Notes: generated by a model not told the origin, from the letters alone. A stretch of 64,000 nt of DNA from Ochrobactrum chromiisoli (GCF_026241335.1 NZ_JAPHAV010000012.1:1-64000), one strand, 5' to 3'; numbered from the stretch's first letter, positions 44,092 to 53,058 are shown. Program-made: numbers and translations.

Positions 44092-44844
44092 TTAGTTTTG
44101 GGGAAGGCTGCCGAACCACTTTTTATAGATTTCATCGTAGCGACCATCTGCCTTGATTTTTTTCAAAGCTTCATTGGTTGGGGCGACGAGATCGCTACCC
44201 TTCGGGAAAGCAATACCAACTGGAATCCCGTCGCCGACTGGTTTGTCCAACAGCTTCACCTCGTCGCCACCCTCAGTCTTCGCGTAATAGGCAAGATAGG
44301 GATAATCGTACACGACTGCTTCTGCGCGACCCGCTCGTAGTTCCATCACCATATTCGAAAATTGCGGGAATAGAGTCACTTGTGCGGTGGGAACGTTTTC
44401 CTTCAGCCATGCCGTCGATGCCGCTCCCGTCACAGAGGCAACTTTCTTACCCGCAAGGTCACCGCCAGATTTAATCGTCGCATCATCGCTATCGATGAGA
44501 ACACCGAGTGCACTGGTGAAGTAAACATCTGAGAAATCAACGACCTTCTTCCGGGCATCCGTCATAAAAATACTGGAAATAGCCAAGTCGATGTTGGCAG
44601 TCTGAAGGGCTGGGATCAACGCCCCGAAATCCATGGGATTTACCGTATACTTGAATCCAACCTCCTTAGCGATTTCTGCAAGCAGGTCTTGATCGAACCC
44701 AATATACTTTCCATCCTGAGCAAAATCGAAGGGTTTGGCTTCGATATCGGTACCAACAACAAGCGTCTTCTCTTGAGCATATGACGCCTGTGCAAAAGCA
44801 ACTGTAGTCGCGACTAGCGCGGCCAAAAACATTCTTCTTTTCAT
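44092..44844 (-). CDS. Amino acid ABC transporter substrate-binding protein
   Basis: A 250-residue family 3 binding protein with a signal peptide (MKRRMFLAALVATTVAFAQA, cut near SYAQE). Blocks: [41 protein letters not shown] and FSDVYFTSALGVL. ATG 44844 is preceded by AAAGGGGAGAG. It is paralogous to the protein at 22116-22874. The promoter region upstream holds ATTGTATATAAT, suggesting joint control with the rest of the island. Confidence 0.94.
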   Translation of the reverse strand: MKRRMFLAALVATTVAFAQASYAQEKTLVVGTDIEAKPFDFAQDGKYIGFDQDLLAEIAKEVGFKYTVNPMDFGALIPALQTANIDLAISSIFMTDARKKVVDFSDVYFTSALGVLIDSDDATIKSGGDLAGKKVASVTGAASTAWLKENVPTAQVTLFPQFSNMVMELRAGRAEAVVYDYPYLAYYAKTEGGDEVKLLDKPVGDGIPVGIAFPKGSDLVAPTNEALKKIKADGRYDEIYKKWFGSLPQN

Positions 44845-44921
44845 TGACGCTCTCCCCTTTGGAGTAATTGGGATCGACCTGCCATGGTCGTGCCAAACTA
44901 GGCACCCCGCCGTAAACAAAT

Positions 44922-44970
44922 GGATACAATCACAACATTTCGCATAAATCAATATCTGATTGTATATAAT
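44922..44970. promoter_or_regulatory. Promoter/operator region with ATTGTATATAAT box
   Basis: ATTGTATATAAT at 44959-44970, a near-palindrome, and a second partial copy GGATACAAT near 44923-44931 lie upstream of the amino-acid-binding-protein gene. They match the box type found near the GntR genes. Confidence 0.5.
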
Positions 44971-45026
44971 CTAGACAGGATAAATGGTTGAATGCTTGCA
45001 CATGTCCGGTGGGGCCATTGTCTCAG

Positions 45027-46055
45027 CTACGCGAGCATGGGCCACGTATCAGAGAGACGATAACCACCAGGGAACGGATCGGTGGGGTCGAGAAAATGTT
45101 GCATCGTACCCGTAATCCACGCTCTGCCGGAAATCGTTGGCACAATAGCTGCGTAGTTACCCACCACGGTTTCCGTTGCGATTGAACAATGAAATTCGGT
45201 ATCGATTATTGACTTGCCGACAAACTTGTCACCGACCTTCATCTGACCACGAGCGTGCAACAACGCCATACGAGCCGAGCATCCCGTCCCCGTTGGCGAG
45301 CGATCGAGCTTTCCAGGATTGCAAACCACCGTATTCTTGCCGGTCAGAACGCCGCTCTCTTTGCAGACGGGATTCGTAAATTGACAGAAAGAGATATGAT
45401 CCCACGCGTTAGTCGGGTGTTTAAAGCCAAGCTGTTCGTTGGCAGCACGAATTATCTTCATCGCCATCTCGGCGATATCGCGCGCCTCATCCGGGACTAT
45501 CTCGAAGCCCAGCGACTTCGCGTCAACGACTACAAAACTGTCCCCTCCCCAAGCTGTATCCACTGTCAGCGTTCCAGCGCCTGACACCTCGAGGGCAACA
45601 TCAAGCTTGTCAGCAAAAGAAGGTATATTCTTTACGGTGATCTTCTCGGCCTTGCCTTCTCGGCAATGAGCTGTAACTTGGACTAATCCTGCCGGGGCTT
45701 CAATTACGAACTGGGTGATGGGTTCCTGCATCGGAATTATACCCGTGTCGAGCAGCACTGTCGCCACGCAGATTGAGTTAGAACCAGACATTGGCGGGGT
45801 GTCGTTGGGTTCCATTATTATCCAGCCAATGTCGGCATCAGGATGGACGGGAGGTACCAACAGGTTCACATGACGGAAAATACCACCACGTGGTTCATTC
45901 AGAACGAAGTTGCGCAGAGTCTGATCGGTAGCAACAAACCGTGACTGTTCCCAGATCGTCTTTCCAGGGGGCGTAGGAACGCCCCCAACGATCACATCAC
46001 CAACCTCGCCTTCGGCGTGGCAACCGACAATATGCATTACTTTGGTGCTACGCAT
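45027..46055 (-). CDS. Proline racemase family protein (copy 2, Ser/Thr active-site pair)
   Basis: A 342-residue proline racemase superfamily protein: [18 protein letters not shown] at the N-terminus, [19 protein letters not shown] and [17 protein letters not shown]. As in the copy at 16799-17824, both catalytic Cys positions are changed, to Ser and Thr. ATG 46055 follows AAGGAG by eight bases. It is 49 bp downstream of the semialdehyde dehydrogenase on the same strand. Possible activities are dehydration of 3-hydroxyproline or a related beta-hydroxy imino acid; an epimerase role is less likely with these residues. Confidence 0.88.
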   Translation of the reverse strand: MRSTKVMHIVGCHAEGEVGDVIVGGVPTPPGKTIWEQSRFVATDQTLRNFVLNEPRGGIFRHVNLLVPPVHPDADIGWIIMEPNDTPPMSGSNSICVATVLLDTGIIPMQEPITQFVIEAPAGLVQVTAHCREGKAEKITVKNIPSFADKLDVALEVSGAGTLTVDTAWGGDSFVVVDAKSLGFEIVPDEARDIAEMAMKIIRAANEQLGFKHPTNAWDHISFCQFTNPVCKESGVLTGKNTVVCNPGKLDRSPTGTGCSARMALLHARGQMKVGDKFVGKSIIDTEFHCSIATETVVGNYAAIVPTISGRAWITGTMQHFLDPTDPFPGGYRLSDTWPMLA

Positions 46056-46104
46056 ATTCTCATCTCCTTGTGAGTTTCGTCGGACTTTCGCACACACATG
46101 TCAT

Positions 46105-47541
46105 TCAGACTCTCTTCTCCGTGATCATTTTAGTCCGCAGATAAGCTTCCAGCCCCTCAACACCGCTTTCAGCGCCATAGCCGGATTCATTTACTCCGCC
46201 AAAAGGCGTCTCTGCTTCATGAACGGAGGTGTGATTGAGACCGACTACACCTGCTTCCAACTCTTCGCCGACTGCTGAGGCAATTGCGTGATTTGTCGTA
46301 AACAGGTAAGCCGCCAACCCGAATGGAAGTGAATTGGCTCGCGCTATTACTTCGTCGACCGCCTTAAACGGTGCGAACTGAGCCAGAGGCCCGAAAGGCT
46401 CCTCGACCATAACTCTGGCATCATCTGGCACGTCGCGTAAAACGGTAGGGGCATAGAAATAGCCAGGGCCATCAAGCCTCTCACCACCGATAGCAATGGA
46501 TGCACCTTTGTTAACCGCATCGCTGACAAACTCGTCCATCATGTCGAGGCGACGTGCGGTAATCAAAGGACCCATCTGAGTACCCTGTTGCAATCCGTTG
46601 CCTACAACTATCTGGCGCGTGCGTTCAATAAACCCACTGATAAACTGCTCATACACATTTTCATGAACGTAAAATCTCGTAGGAGACGTACAAACTTGGC
46701 CCGCATTGCGGAATTTAGCCGCCACGAGTACATCGAGAGCTTTTTCGATTTTTGCGTCATCAAAAACAAGTACCGGAGCATGACCACCCAGTTCCATGGT
46801 GCAACGTTTTAGACTGTCAGCCGCCAAACGCTGCAAAAGCTTACCCACCGGAGTAGAGCCAGTCAGAGAAACTTTCCGGGGAATCGGGGAGGCGATCAGG
46901 TGTTCGGAGATTGGAGCCGCAGGTCCGAATACTATGTTCAGAACGCCCGCAGGTACGCCTGCATCAACAAAGCAGCGACCAATTGCTACCGCAGTGCCTG
47001 GTGTTTCGTCGCTTGGTTTTACAATGATGCTACATCCAGCTGCCAGTGCTCCCGCAATTTTCAAAGTCACGTTTCCTGCCGGGAAATTCCATGCCGCGAA
47101 GCCCAGCGCAGGACCTACAGGCTCTTTGACAACCAACTGCCTCACATCACGTGAGCGAGCTGGCACAATGCGTCCATACGCGCGCTTACCTTCTTCGGCA
47201 TACCACCGAACGGCATCTGCGCAGAATTGAAGTTCACCCTTGGCCTCGACCAATGACTTGCCATTTTCCATGGTCAACGTGCGAGCGATGCTATCTAGAC
47301 GTTGCTCGATAAGATCGGCCGCCCTGCTCAATATCTGCCAACGATGATCTGCAGTGGTGTGTTTCCAATTCCTGAAAGCAATTCCAGCAGCGGATAGAGC
47401 CCGATCCAGATCTCCCGACGAAGCACGCGGAACAGCCGCTATTTCGCTGTTTTCTGCAGGATTGAACAGAGGACCCGTCGCCCCATCTTCAGCTGGTACC
47501 CATTCGCCATCAATGAGCATCTCAAGTTTTTCAGTGTACAT
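46105..47541 (-). CDS. NAD(P)-dependent aldehyde/succinate-semialdehyde dehydrogenase family protein
   Basis: A 478-residue aldehyde dehydrogenase of the GabD-like group: LTMENGKSLVEAKGELQFCA, FAAWNFPAGNV, the catalytic Glu in MELGGHAPVLVF and Cys in NAGQVCTSPTRFYVH, and EEPFGPLAQFAPF. The C-terminal PFGGVNESGYGAESG is typical of semialdehyde dehydrogenases. The start ATG 47541 (MYTEKLEMLIDGEW) fits homologues; a longer frame runs into the promoter. It could oxidise 2-oxoglutarate semialdehyde or succinate semialdehyde, the usual end of hydroxyproline and related routes. Divergent from an FAD oxidoreductase. Confidence 0.93.
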   Translation of the reverse strand: MYTEKLEMLIDGEWVPAEDGATGPLFNPAENSEIAAVPRASSGDLDRALSAAGIAFRNWKHTTADHRWQILSRAADLIEQRLDSIARTLTMENGKSLVEAKGELQFCADAVRWYAEEGKRAYGRIVPARSRDVRQLVVKEPVGPALGFAAWNFPAGNVTLKIAGALAAGCSIIVKPSDETPGTAVAIGRCFVDAGVPAGVLNIVFGPAAPISEHLIASPIPRKVSLTGSTPVGKLLQRLAADSLKRCTMELGGHAPVLVFDDAKIEKALDVLVAAKFRNAGQVCTSPTRFYVHENVYEQFISGFIERTRQIVVGNGLQQGTQMGPLITARRLDMMDEFVSDAVNKGASIAIGGERLDGPGYFYAPTVLRDVPDDARVMVEEPFGPLAQFAPFKAVDEVIARANSLPFGLAAYLFTTNHAIASAVGEELEAGVVGLNHTSVHEAETPFGGVNESGYGAESGVEGLEAYLRTKMITEKRV

Positions 47542-47583
47542 GGCAATCCTCGGTGTCGGAGTTTGTGCAATCGCTCTTTTGTC

Positions 47584-47616
47584 GTTGTATAAACGATTAC
47601 TATATTGTATGCAATT
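47584..47616. promoter_or_regulatory. Divergent promoter with GTTGTATAAAC and ATTGTATGCAAT boxes
   Basis: ATTGTATGCAAT (47604-47615) is a near-perfect palindrome and GTTGTATAAAC precedes it by about 20 bp, a spacing of roughly two helical turns. They lie between the semialdehyde dehydrogenase and the FAD oxidoreductase starts and could bind a GntR dimer on both sides of one promoter region. Confidence 0.55.
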
Positions 47617-47660
47617 CTTGATTATCGCATAAACTAACACCTAGGTAGGTTCAAGTCGTC

Positions 47661-49043
47661 ATGGCTAATCAGATTGATCAGGCGGATATCGCCATTATTG
47701 GCGCGGGCAATGTCGGGATCGCAGTCGCCTATTATCTTTCAAGGAAACACGGCTTCAAGAACGTCGTGCTTGTCGATTCACGTGATCCCATGAGCCTCAC
47801 CTCTGCTCAATCGGGTGAAAACTACCGAAATTGGTGGCCTCACCCAATTATGACGCAGTTCACGAACGACGGGATCAGGCTGCTTGAGGAAATCGCCACT
47901 GAAACCGATAATCGGATTAATATGACGAGGCGTGGCTATGCATTGGTCACGCGAAACTATAAGCCTGACAATCTTATAGAAGACTTGTATCGCGGCTATG
48001 GTACAGAAGCCGAAGGATTAATACGTTTTCACGAAGGTGCTGGCGACCACCCGAGTTATCGCCCGGCCACCACTGCCGACTGGAGAGATGCTCCAGACGG
48101 AGTTGATGTACTTTGTGATAAGTCGCATATCCAACACCTCTTTCCAGCTTACGAACCCGACATTGCAACAGTGCTTCATGTCCGTCGCGGCGGTTCAATT
48201 AGCGGGCAGCAACTTGGCCAGTTCATGCTCGAATTCATTAAGGAAAATGGTGGTCGTCTGGTCCGTGGTGAAGTCACAGGCATCGAGCGCGGCAGTCAAT
48301 TTGACCTAGCGATCAAAACCGAAAGCGGGGTTTCCACGCTGAAGGCAGATCGCATCGTGAACGCAGCTGGACCATTTATAGAAGATATTTCAAAACTGCT
48401 TGGTGAAGAGCTGAACGTTTCATGCATTTATCAGCAGAAGATCGCCTTTGAGGATCACTTGGGCATTGTGCCACGGAATCTCCCGTTTACTATTGACCTC
48501 GACGGACAAAAGATCGCCTGGACAGATGAAGAACGCGAGATTCTTGCAGAAGATCCAGCGACAGCCCATCTAATTGGCGACATGCCTGGCGCAATTCACT
48601 GCCGTCCGGACGGTGCCGAAAATGGTAAGTGGATCAAGCTGGGTTGGGCGATTAATCATGCGCATTCTGATCCACATGGGGCTGAGCCGATAGACCAACA
48701 TTTTCCTGACATTCTTCTTCGGGCTGCAAGCCGTCTCCAGCCTGGCTTGTCAAACTACGTTGGACACCTACCTCGAAATTCGCACCACTATGGCGGCTAT
48801 TATACCACCACACGTGAAAACTGGCCTTTGATCGGCCCTATGCTTAATACTCCCGGCGCATTTATCGCAGGTGCTCTATCAGGTTTTGGAACTATGGCAT
48901 CGTGCATTTCGGGCTTGATATGCGCTGATCAGGTGGCGGGTGCGCCAACCGTCGAATATGCTTCCAAACTGTCGCCATCACGTTACCAAGATAAAGAAAT
49001 CATGACGGAGCTCGAAGCTCTCAACAATGGTGGACATCTCTAA
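47661..49043 (+). CDS. FAD-dependent oxidoreductase (DAO family)
   Basis: A 460-residue DAO-fold flavoprotein: IAIIGAGNVGIAVAYYLSRK near the N-terminus, a following SGENYRNWWPHP segment, and the C-terminal GAFIAGALSGFGTMASCISG FAD loop. It lacks the long aminomethyltransferase extension of dimethylglycine dehydrogenase, so it resembles simple sarcosine or N-methyl amino acid oxidases. Its stop overlaps the start of ProC copy 3 (TAATGG), so the two act together: amine oxidation giving an imine, then reduction or another imine step. Confidence 0.87.
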   Translation: MANQIDQADIAIIGAGNVGIAVAYYLSRKHGFKNVVLVDSRDPMSLTSAQSGENYRNWWPHPIMTQFTNDGIRLLEEIATETDNRINMTRRGYALVTRNYKPDNLIEDLYRGYGTEAEGLIRFHEGAGDHPSYRPATTADWRDAPDGVDVLCDKSHIQHLFPAYEPDIATVLHVRRGGSISGQQLGQFMLEFIKENGGRLVRGEVTGIERGSQFDLAIKTESGVSTLKADRIVNAAGPFIEDISKLLGEELNVSCIYQQKIAFEDHLGIVPRNLPFTIDLDGQKIAWTDEEREILAEDPATAHLIGDMPGAIHCRPDGAENGKWIKLGWAINHAHSDPHGAEPIDQHFPDILLRAASRLQPGLSNYVGHLPRNSHHYGGYYTTTRENWPLIGPMLNTPGAFIAGALSGFGTMASCISGLICADQVAGAPTVEYASKLSPSRYQDKEIMTELEALNNGGHL

Positions 49044-49828
49044 TGGAACTTCCAGCCAGGCTTGGATTTGTCGGCACAGGAGCGATTACGGAGGCTATAA
49101 TTCGTGGTCTCCTTAAATCGGACTTGAAGATCGACAGTATCGTCGTTTCCCCCCGCAATGAGGAAATAGCCAAGAACCTGGCTGCAATTTCGCAGACCGT
49201 GCGGATTGCGATCAGCAATCAGGACGTCGTTGATACAGCAGATTTAATCGTGCTCGCGGTAAGACCGCAAATTGCTCGCGAAGTGATCTCTGCGATTTCA
49301 TTTCCAACGAACGCAAAAATCATCAGTTTAATAGCGACAATGACTTCGGAAGTAATTCAGAGTTTGGTGGGCAATGCAGCCGAAGTCGTACGCGCTATTC
49401 CATTACCTGCTGTAGCTGAAGGCACGGGCGTAACCGCTGTTTTTCCTGAAAGCCGCTATGCAAGTGCCCTATTCTCACCCTTGGGGAATGTCGTTAACGC
49501 GGATTCGCTTGCCGAGTTTAATATATATGCCGCTGTTAGTGGATTAATGGGCACGTATTTCGGAATGCTTGATGAGATACAAACTTGGATGGTCGAGTGT
49601 GGTGCCTCCGAGACCAGTTCTCGACAATATCTCGCAACGCTGCTCTCGGGACTGTCGCGTAAGGTCTGTGCTGATGAATATTCATTATTCGCTTTGCGCT
49701 GCTCTCACACCACTCCAAACGGCCTTAACGAACTTGCCTGGAGCGAATTCAAACATCTAGGCGGCGATAGCGCCATTCGCGGTGCTTTGGATACGGTGTT
49801 GGAACGTATTGAACAAACATTAGCTTAA
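49043..49828 (+). CDS. ProC-like NAD(P)-binding protein (copy 3), divergent active site
   Basis: A 261-residue protein with a ProC-type Rossmann fold (GFVGTGAITEAIIRGLLKS) and AVRPQIAREVI, then VVRAIPLPAVAEGTGV. The dimer-domain signature SGSGPAY is degraded to VSGLMGTYFGML and the SPGGTT motif is HTTPNGLNE. A TPxGLNE form occurs in some rhizobial ProC-like proteins of unknown substrate. It is translationally coupled to the FAD oxidoreductase at 47661-49043, which suggests it acts on the product of that enzyme. Confidence 0.82.
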   Translation: MELPARLGFVGTGAITEAIIRGLLKSDLKIDSIVVSPRNEEIAKNLAAISQTVRIAISNQDVVDTADLIVLAVRPQIAREVISAISFPTNAKIISLIATMTSEVIQSLVGNAAEVVRAIPLPAVAEGTGVTAVFPESRYASALFSPLGNVVNADSLAEFNIYAAVSGLMGTYFGMLDEIQTWMVECGASETSSRQYLATLLSGLSRKVCADEYSLFALRCSHTTPNGLNELAWSEFKHLGGDSAIRGALDTVLERIEQTLA

Positions 49829-49861
49829 CACCAGAATTAATGTATCCGTTGTGTTGTAATT

Positions 49862-49920
49862 TTATACAATCCTGATATATCTAATACAAATATTCAGGCA
49901 GCACAATGGTGTTTGTATTA
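49862..49920. promoter_or_regulatory. Intergenic region with TTATACAAT boxes
   Basis: TTATACAAT at 49862-49870 and TTTGTATTAT from about 49911 lie upstream of the FAD oxidoreductase gene at 49959. They resemble the ATTGTATACAAT boxes elsewhere. Confidence 0.4.
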
Positions 49921-49958
49921 TCGAATGCAACCATTAGCGAACATCTAAGGAGATAGCG

Positions 49959-51122
49959 TTGAAGACCGACATCGTGGTAATCGGAGGCGGAGCGATAGGT
50001 GCAGCAGTTGCCTATTACATCAGAACAATGGACTCTAGCGTCTCCGTGACTGTCGTCGAACGTGACCCGACCTACAGCCTAGCTTCAACTCCCCGTGCCT
50101 CAGGTGGTGTCCGTCGTCTATTTTCTCTTCCGGAGAATATTGCCCTTTCGAACTATAGCATCCCGTTTTTCGACCGCTTTGCGGAGACTATGGAAGTTGA
50201 TGGTGTTCCAGCAGATATCGGGCTGAAAAAGAATGGCTATCTCTTCATCGTACCGCCGACCAGCCGCGATATGCTGAAAGAGAACTATGACACTGAACTG
50301 AGCATGGGTTGTAATGTCGTTTGGCTGGAACCCGATGAACTTAAGCATAAGTTTCCGTCGATGAATGTATCTGATCTCGGGGCTGCTGTTTATTCACCGG
50401 ACGATGGTTGGCTCGACCCCCATAGTGTCCTGATGGGTTTCAGAAAAAAAGCGCGAGCGCTTGGTGCGACATTTGTCTCAGACGAAGTCGTCTCGATGAA
50501 CCGAGACGCTAACACCGTCCAAAGTGTTACATTGAAGTCTGGTGATATTATCGATGCAGATCATTTCGTTAACGCAGCCGGGGCGTGGGCAAAAGAGATT
50601 TGTGCCATGCTCGGGTTCAATGCGCCAATCGAACCACTGCGTCGCTTTGAACACTATTTTGAATCTCAAGACCCTATTGAACCGCTACCATATCTTAAAG
50701 ACCCCGAGCGATTGGCATTCCGGCCAGAAGGTAAAGGATATTCTGGCGGTGTACCGACGCTGGCTGAACCTCGTGGCTACAATTTTGAAGAAGATCACGA
50801 CTATTTCGACAATGTCGTGTGGCCCGCTCTAGCTCATCGGTTCCCGCAGTTCGAGCGAACCAAATGCAAGAACACACTGCCTGGCCTTTACGATCAGAAT
50901 GACTTTGACGGCAACGTTATTATCGGACCGGGTGCTGATGGTTTGACCAACTTCCACATGCTCGCTGGTTTCTCCGGCCATGGCCTGATGCACGCACCCG
51001 GTTGTGGATTGGCGATGGCAGAGCTTTTGTTAAAAGGGCGTTATGAGACCATCGATCTTACACGCTTTGGTTGGCAGCGCTTATTAGACAATCAACCGTT
51101 GCCAGAACGAGGCATCATTTAA
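49959..51122 (+). CDS. FAD-dependent oxidoreductase (DAO/FOXRED1-like)
   Basis: A 387-residue DAO-fold flavoprotein: DIVVIGGGAIGAAVAYYI with VVERDPTY following, ASGGVRRLFSLPENIALS with a basic motif after the FAD loop, and the C-terminal AGFSGHGLMHAPGCG. It resembles the enzyme at 6939-8111. The start is TTG at 49959 with AAGGAGATAGCG upstream. It may oxidise a secondary amine such as N-methyl amino acids; electrons may go to oxygen or ETF. It converges on the GntR gene. Confidence 0.88.
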   Translation: MKTDIVVIGGGAIGAAVAYYIRTMDSSVSVTVVERDPTYSLASTPRASGGVRRLFSLPENIALSNYSIPFFDRFAETMEVDGVPADIGLKKNGYLFIVPPTSRDMLKENYDTELSMGCNVVWLEPDELKHKFPSMNVSDLGAAVYSPDDGWLDPHSVLMGFRKKARALGATFVSDEVVSMNRDANTVQSVTLKSGDIIDADHFVNAAGAWAKEICAMLGFNAPIEPLRRFEHYFESQDPIEPLPYLKDPERLAFRPEGKGYSGGVPTLAEPRGYNFEEDHDYFDNVVWPALAHRFPQFERTKCKNTLPGLYDQNDFDGNVIIGPGADGLTNFHMLAGFSGHGLMHAPGCGLAMAELLLKGRYETIDLTRFGWQRLLDNQPLPERGII

Positions 51123-51129
51123 TTAATGC

Positions 51130-51153
51130 GGTGGCGGCTTTCCAGTCGCCACC
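51130..51153. terminator. Hairpin between convergent genes
   Basis: GGTGGCG (51130-51136) pairs with CGCCACC (51147-51153) between the FAD oxidoreductase stop and the end of the GntR gene. It has no long T-run, but it is well placed to end transcription in either direction. Confidence 0.6.
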
Positions 51154-51156
51154 AGC

Positions 51157-51810
51157 CTATCCAATGCGCATAGCTGCCCGCAATGACTTCTGAGTAGCTT
51201 CAATATGTCGTTCCAGAAGTGACACAGCTTGTTCTGTTGCTTCCTGACGGCACAATTCTAATAACGTTGTATGATCCTTTTGAGGCTTTGCCTTACCGGT
51301 TGCCGTTGAGACCTTGCGACGCGTGAAACGGTTAACGTGTCCGTAATTATCCTCAATCATCGCAAGCAATTTCGGCTTTCCGCAAGGCAGATACAGCGTC
51401 CAGTGGAATTGCCAGTTCATTTCTCCCCATTGTTCAGGGCTCACTGTCTCCTCATATTGATCGAGGATCTGCTGTGCTTTCTCAAAATCTTCGATGGCCA
51501 TATTGGGGATGGCGAGCTTAAGCGCGCGGCACTCGAGAGCTATACGAATATCCAACATTTCGAGTACATCATCAATTGACAGACCTTTGACGACCGCGCC
51601 TCTATTTGCGTAGAGTTCGACCAGCCCCTCTCCTTCCAGCTGGCGAAGTGCTTCCCGGACTGGAATTCGGGATGTTCCGAACTGGACGGCAATCTCATCC
51701 TGCCTCAATTGTTGCCCTTCACCGAAATCGCCTGCCAAGATTGCTTCTCTTAGCCCATCCCGGACCACGTCTGCGGCCGACTTGCGTATTTCTGCTATTC
51801 TTTCGGTCAT
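51157..51810 (-). CDS. GntR family regulator with FCD domain (copy 2)
   Basis: A 217-residue FadR-subfamily regulator nearly parallel to the one at 40912-41562: LRQDEIAVQFGTSRIPVREALRQ in the winged helix and DVLEMLDIRIALECRALKLA, MNWQFHWTLY and YGHVNRFTRR in the FCD domain. It is divergent from the orphan betaine-binding-protein gene, with several TTGTATA boxes between them. Repression of that gene and of other box-bearing promoters in the island is the simplest model; the ligand is probably a catabolic intermediate. Confidence 0.93.
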   Translation of the reverse strand: MTERIAEIRKSAADVVRDGLREAILAGDFGEGQQLRQDEIAVQFGTSRIPVREALRQLEGEGLVELYANRGAVVKGLSIDDVLEMLDIRIALECRALKLAIPNMAIEDFEKAQQILDQYEETVSPEQWGEMNWQFHWTLYLPCGKPKLLAMIEDNYGHVNRFTRRKVSTATGKAKPQKDHTTLLELCRQEATEQAVSLLERHIEATQKSLRAAMRIG

Positions 51811-51853
51811 TTCGAATCTTCCTTGTCCATGACTTTTATTAAATCAGAATTCG

Positions 51854-52036
51854 TTTGTATAAAATTGTCAACGTCAAGGATTTAACTTGCATCTGTGCAA
51901 TGCAAACACATTAGCCACCGACGTTGCGGATGGCAGGGTTTCGCGCCCTTGCAATATCCATAGATTTCATATTGTATACATTTTTGTAATATCGTATTCT
52001 TTATGATCTAATCGCATTCATTTCGTATACAACAAT
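51854..52036. promoter_or_regulatory. Divergent promoter with multiple TTGTATAC-like boxes
   Basis: Between the GntR copy 2 and orphan binding-protein starts are TTTGTATAAAAT (51854-51865), ATTGTATACA (51971-51980) and CGTATACAACAAT (52024-52036). The clustering next to a FadR-type regulator gene is the best case in this window for a real operator array. Confidence 0.6.
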
Positions 52037-52048
52037 AAGGGGAATTGA

Positions 52049-53050
52049 ATGAATTATCTCAAAATCTGCTCAGTGGCGTTTGTTCTGTGCACATCAGGGG
52101 TTACTTATGCAAAAGCGGAGTGCGGTGACGTATCCATAGCTGCCATGTCATGGCAGTCGGCCGATGCCCTGGCAAATGTCGACGCTCTTATCCTTGAAAA
52201 AGGCTTTGGCTGCACAGCAAGCGTCATCCTTGGCGACACTATCCCCACAATCACATCGATGGTTGAAAAGGAACAGCCAGATATCCTGTCTGAAGCTACA
52301 ATTACGTTGTTGCCCGACGTAGCGAAACGTGGCCTGGAGGAAGGACGCGTAAAATCACTGGGCCATCCCATACCGGAGGGCACAGTCGAGGGTTGGCATA
52401 TTCCCAAATATCTTGCAGATGCCCACCCGGATATCAAAACAGTGGCAGATGCTCTCCGCCATCCAGAATTATTTCCAGCACCCGAAGATCCTTCGAAAGG
52501 TGCCATTCTGAGTGGCCCCCAAAGCTGGGGTAGTACCGTAGTCGCAGCGCAGCTATTCAAAGCATTCGAAGCCGAAAAGAAAGGCTTTATCAACGTCGAT
52601 GCAGGTTCCGCAGCTGGGCTAGACGGCGCAATAAGTAAGGCGTATGAGCGCAAAGAAGGATTTCTCACTTACTACTGGTCTCCAACTTCTCTTATGGGGA
52701 AATATCCTATGGTCCGCCTTGAAGGAGGAGTTCCCCGCGATGAAGAGGAGTGGGCGAGATGCACAACAGTTGCATCATGCGGCGATCCAAAACCCAATTA
52801 TTGGGTTGCTGGCCCTGTAGATACCCTAGTGTCATCCAGATTTGAGAAACGTCCAGGTATCGCTCCTGTTATTGAGTATCTCACAAAACGCTCCTGGACT
52901 TCTGCCACAGTCAGTGAACTAATGGTCTGGATGACCGATAATCAGGCAACAGGCGAAGATGGTGCACGGCATTTCCTTGAAACACGCCCAGATCTTTGGC
53001 GCAAATGGGTACCGCAGGATATAGCAGAAAAAATAGTGGCTGATCTTTAA
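52049..53050 (+). CDS. Orphan glycine betaine-type ABC substrate-binding protein
   Basis: A 333-residue OpuAC-family binding protein with a signal peptide (cut near AKAECG), paralogous to the protein at 29377-30378 along its whole length. No permease or ATPase is next to it; it ends in a strong terminator. Aromatic positions differ: EAW in the paralogue is EAT here, and NGWWIPKYL is EGWHIPKYL, so the ligand pocket probably takes a different molecule. It may deliver to the permease at 30467-31354. ATG 52049 has AAGGGG upstream. Confidence 0.9.
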   Translation: MNYLKICSVAFVLCTSGVTYAKAECGDVSIAAMSWQSADALANVDALILEKGFGCTASVILGDTIPTITSMVEKEQPDILSEATITLLPDVAKRGLEEGRVKSLGHPIPEGTVEGWHIPKYLADAHPDIKTVADALRHPELFPAPEDPSKGAILSGPQSWGSTVVAAQLFKAFEAEKKGFINVDAGSAAGLDGAISKAYERKEGFLTYYWSPTSLMGKYPMVRLEGGVPRDEEEWARCTTVASCGDPKPNYWVAGPVDTLVSSRFEKRPGIAPVIEYLTKRSWTSATVSELMVWMTDNQATGEDGARHFLETRPDLWRKWVPQDIAEKIVADL

Positions 53051-53058
53051 CCGCTTCA

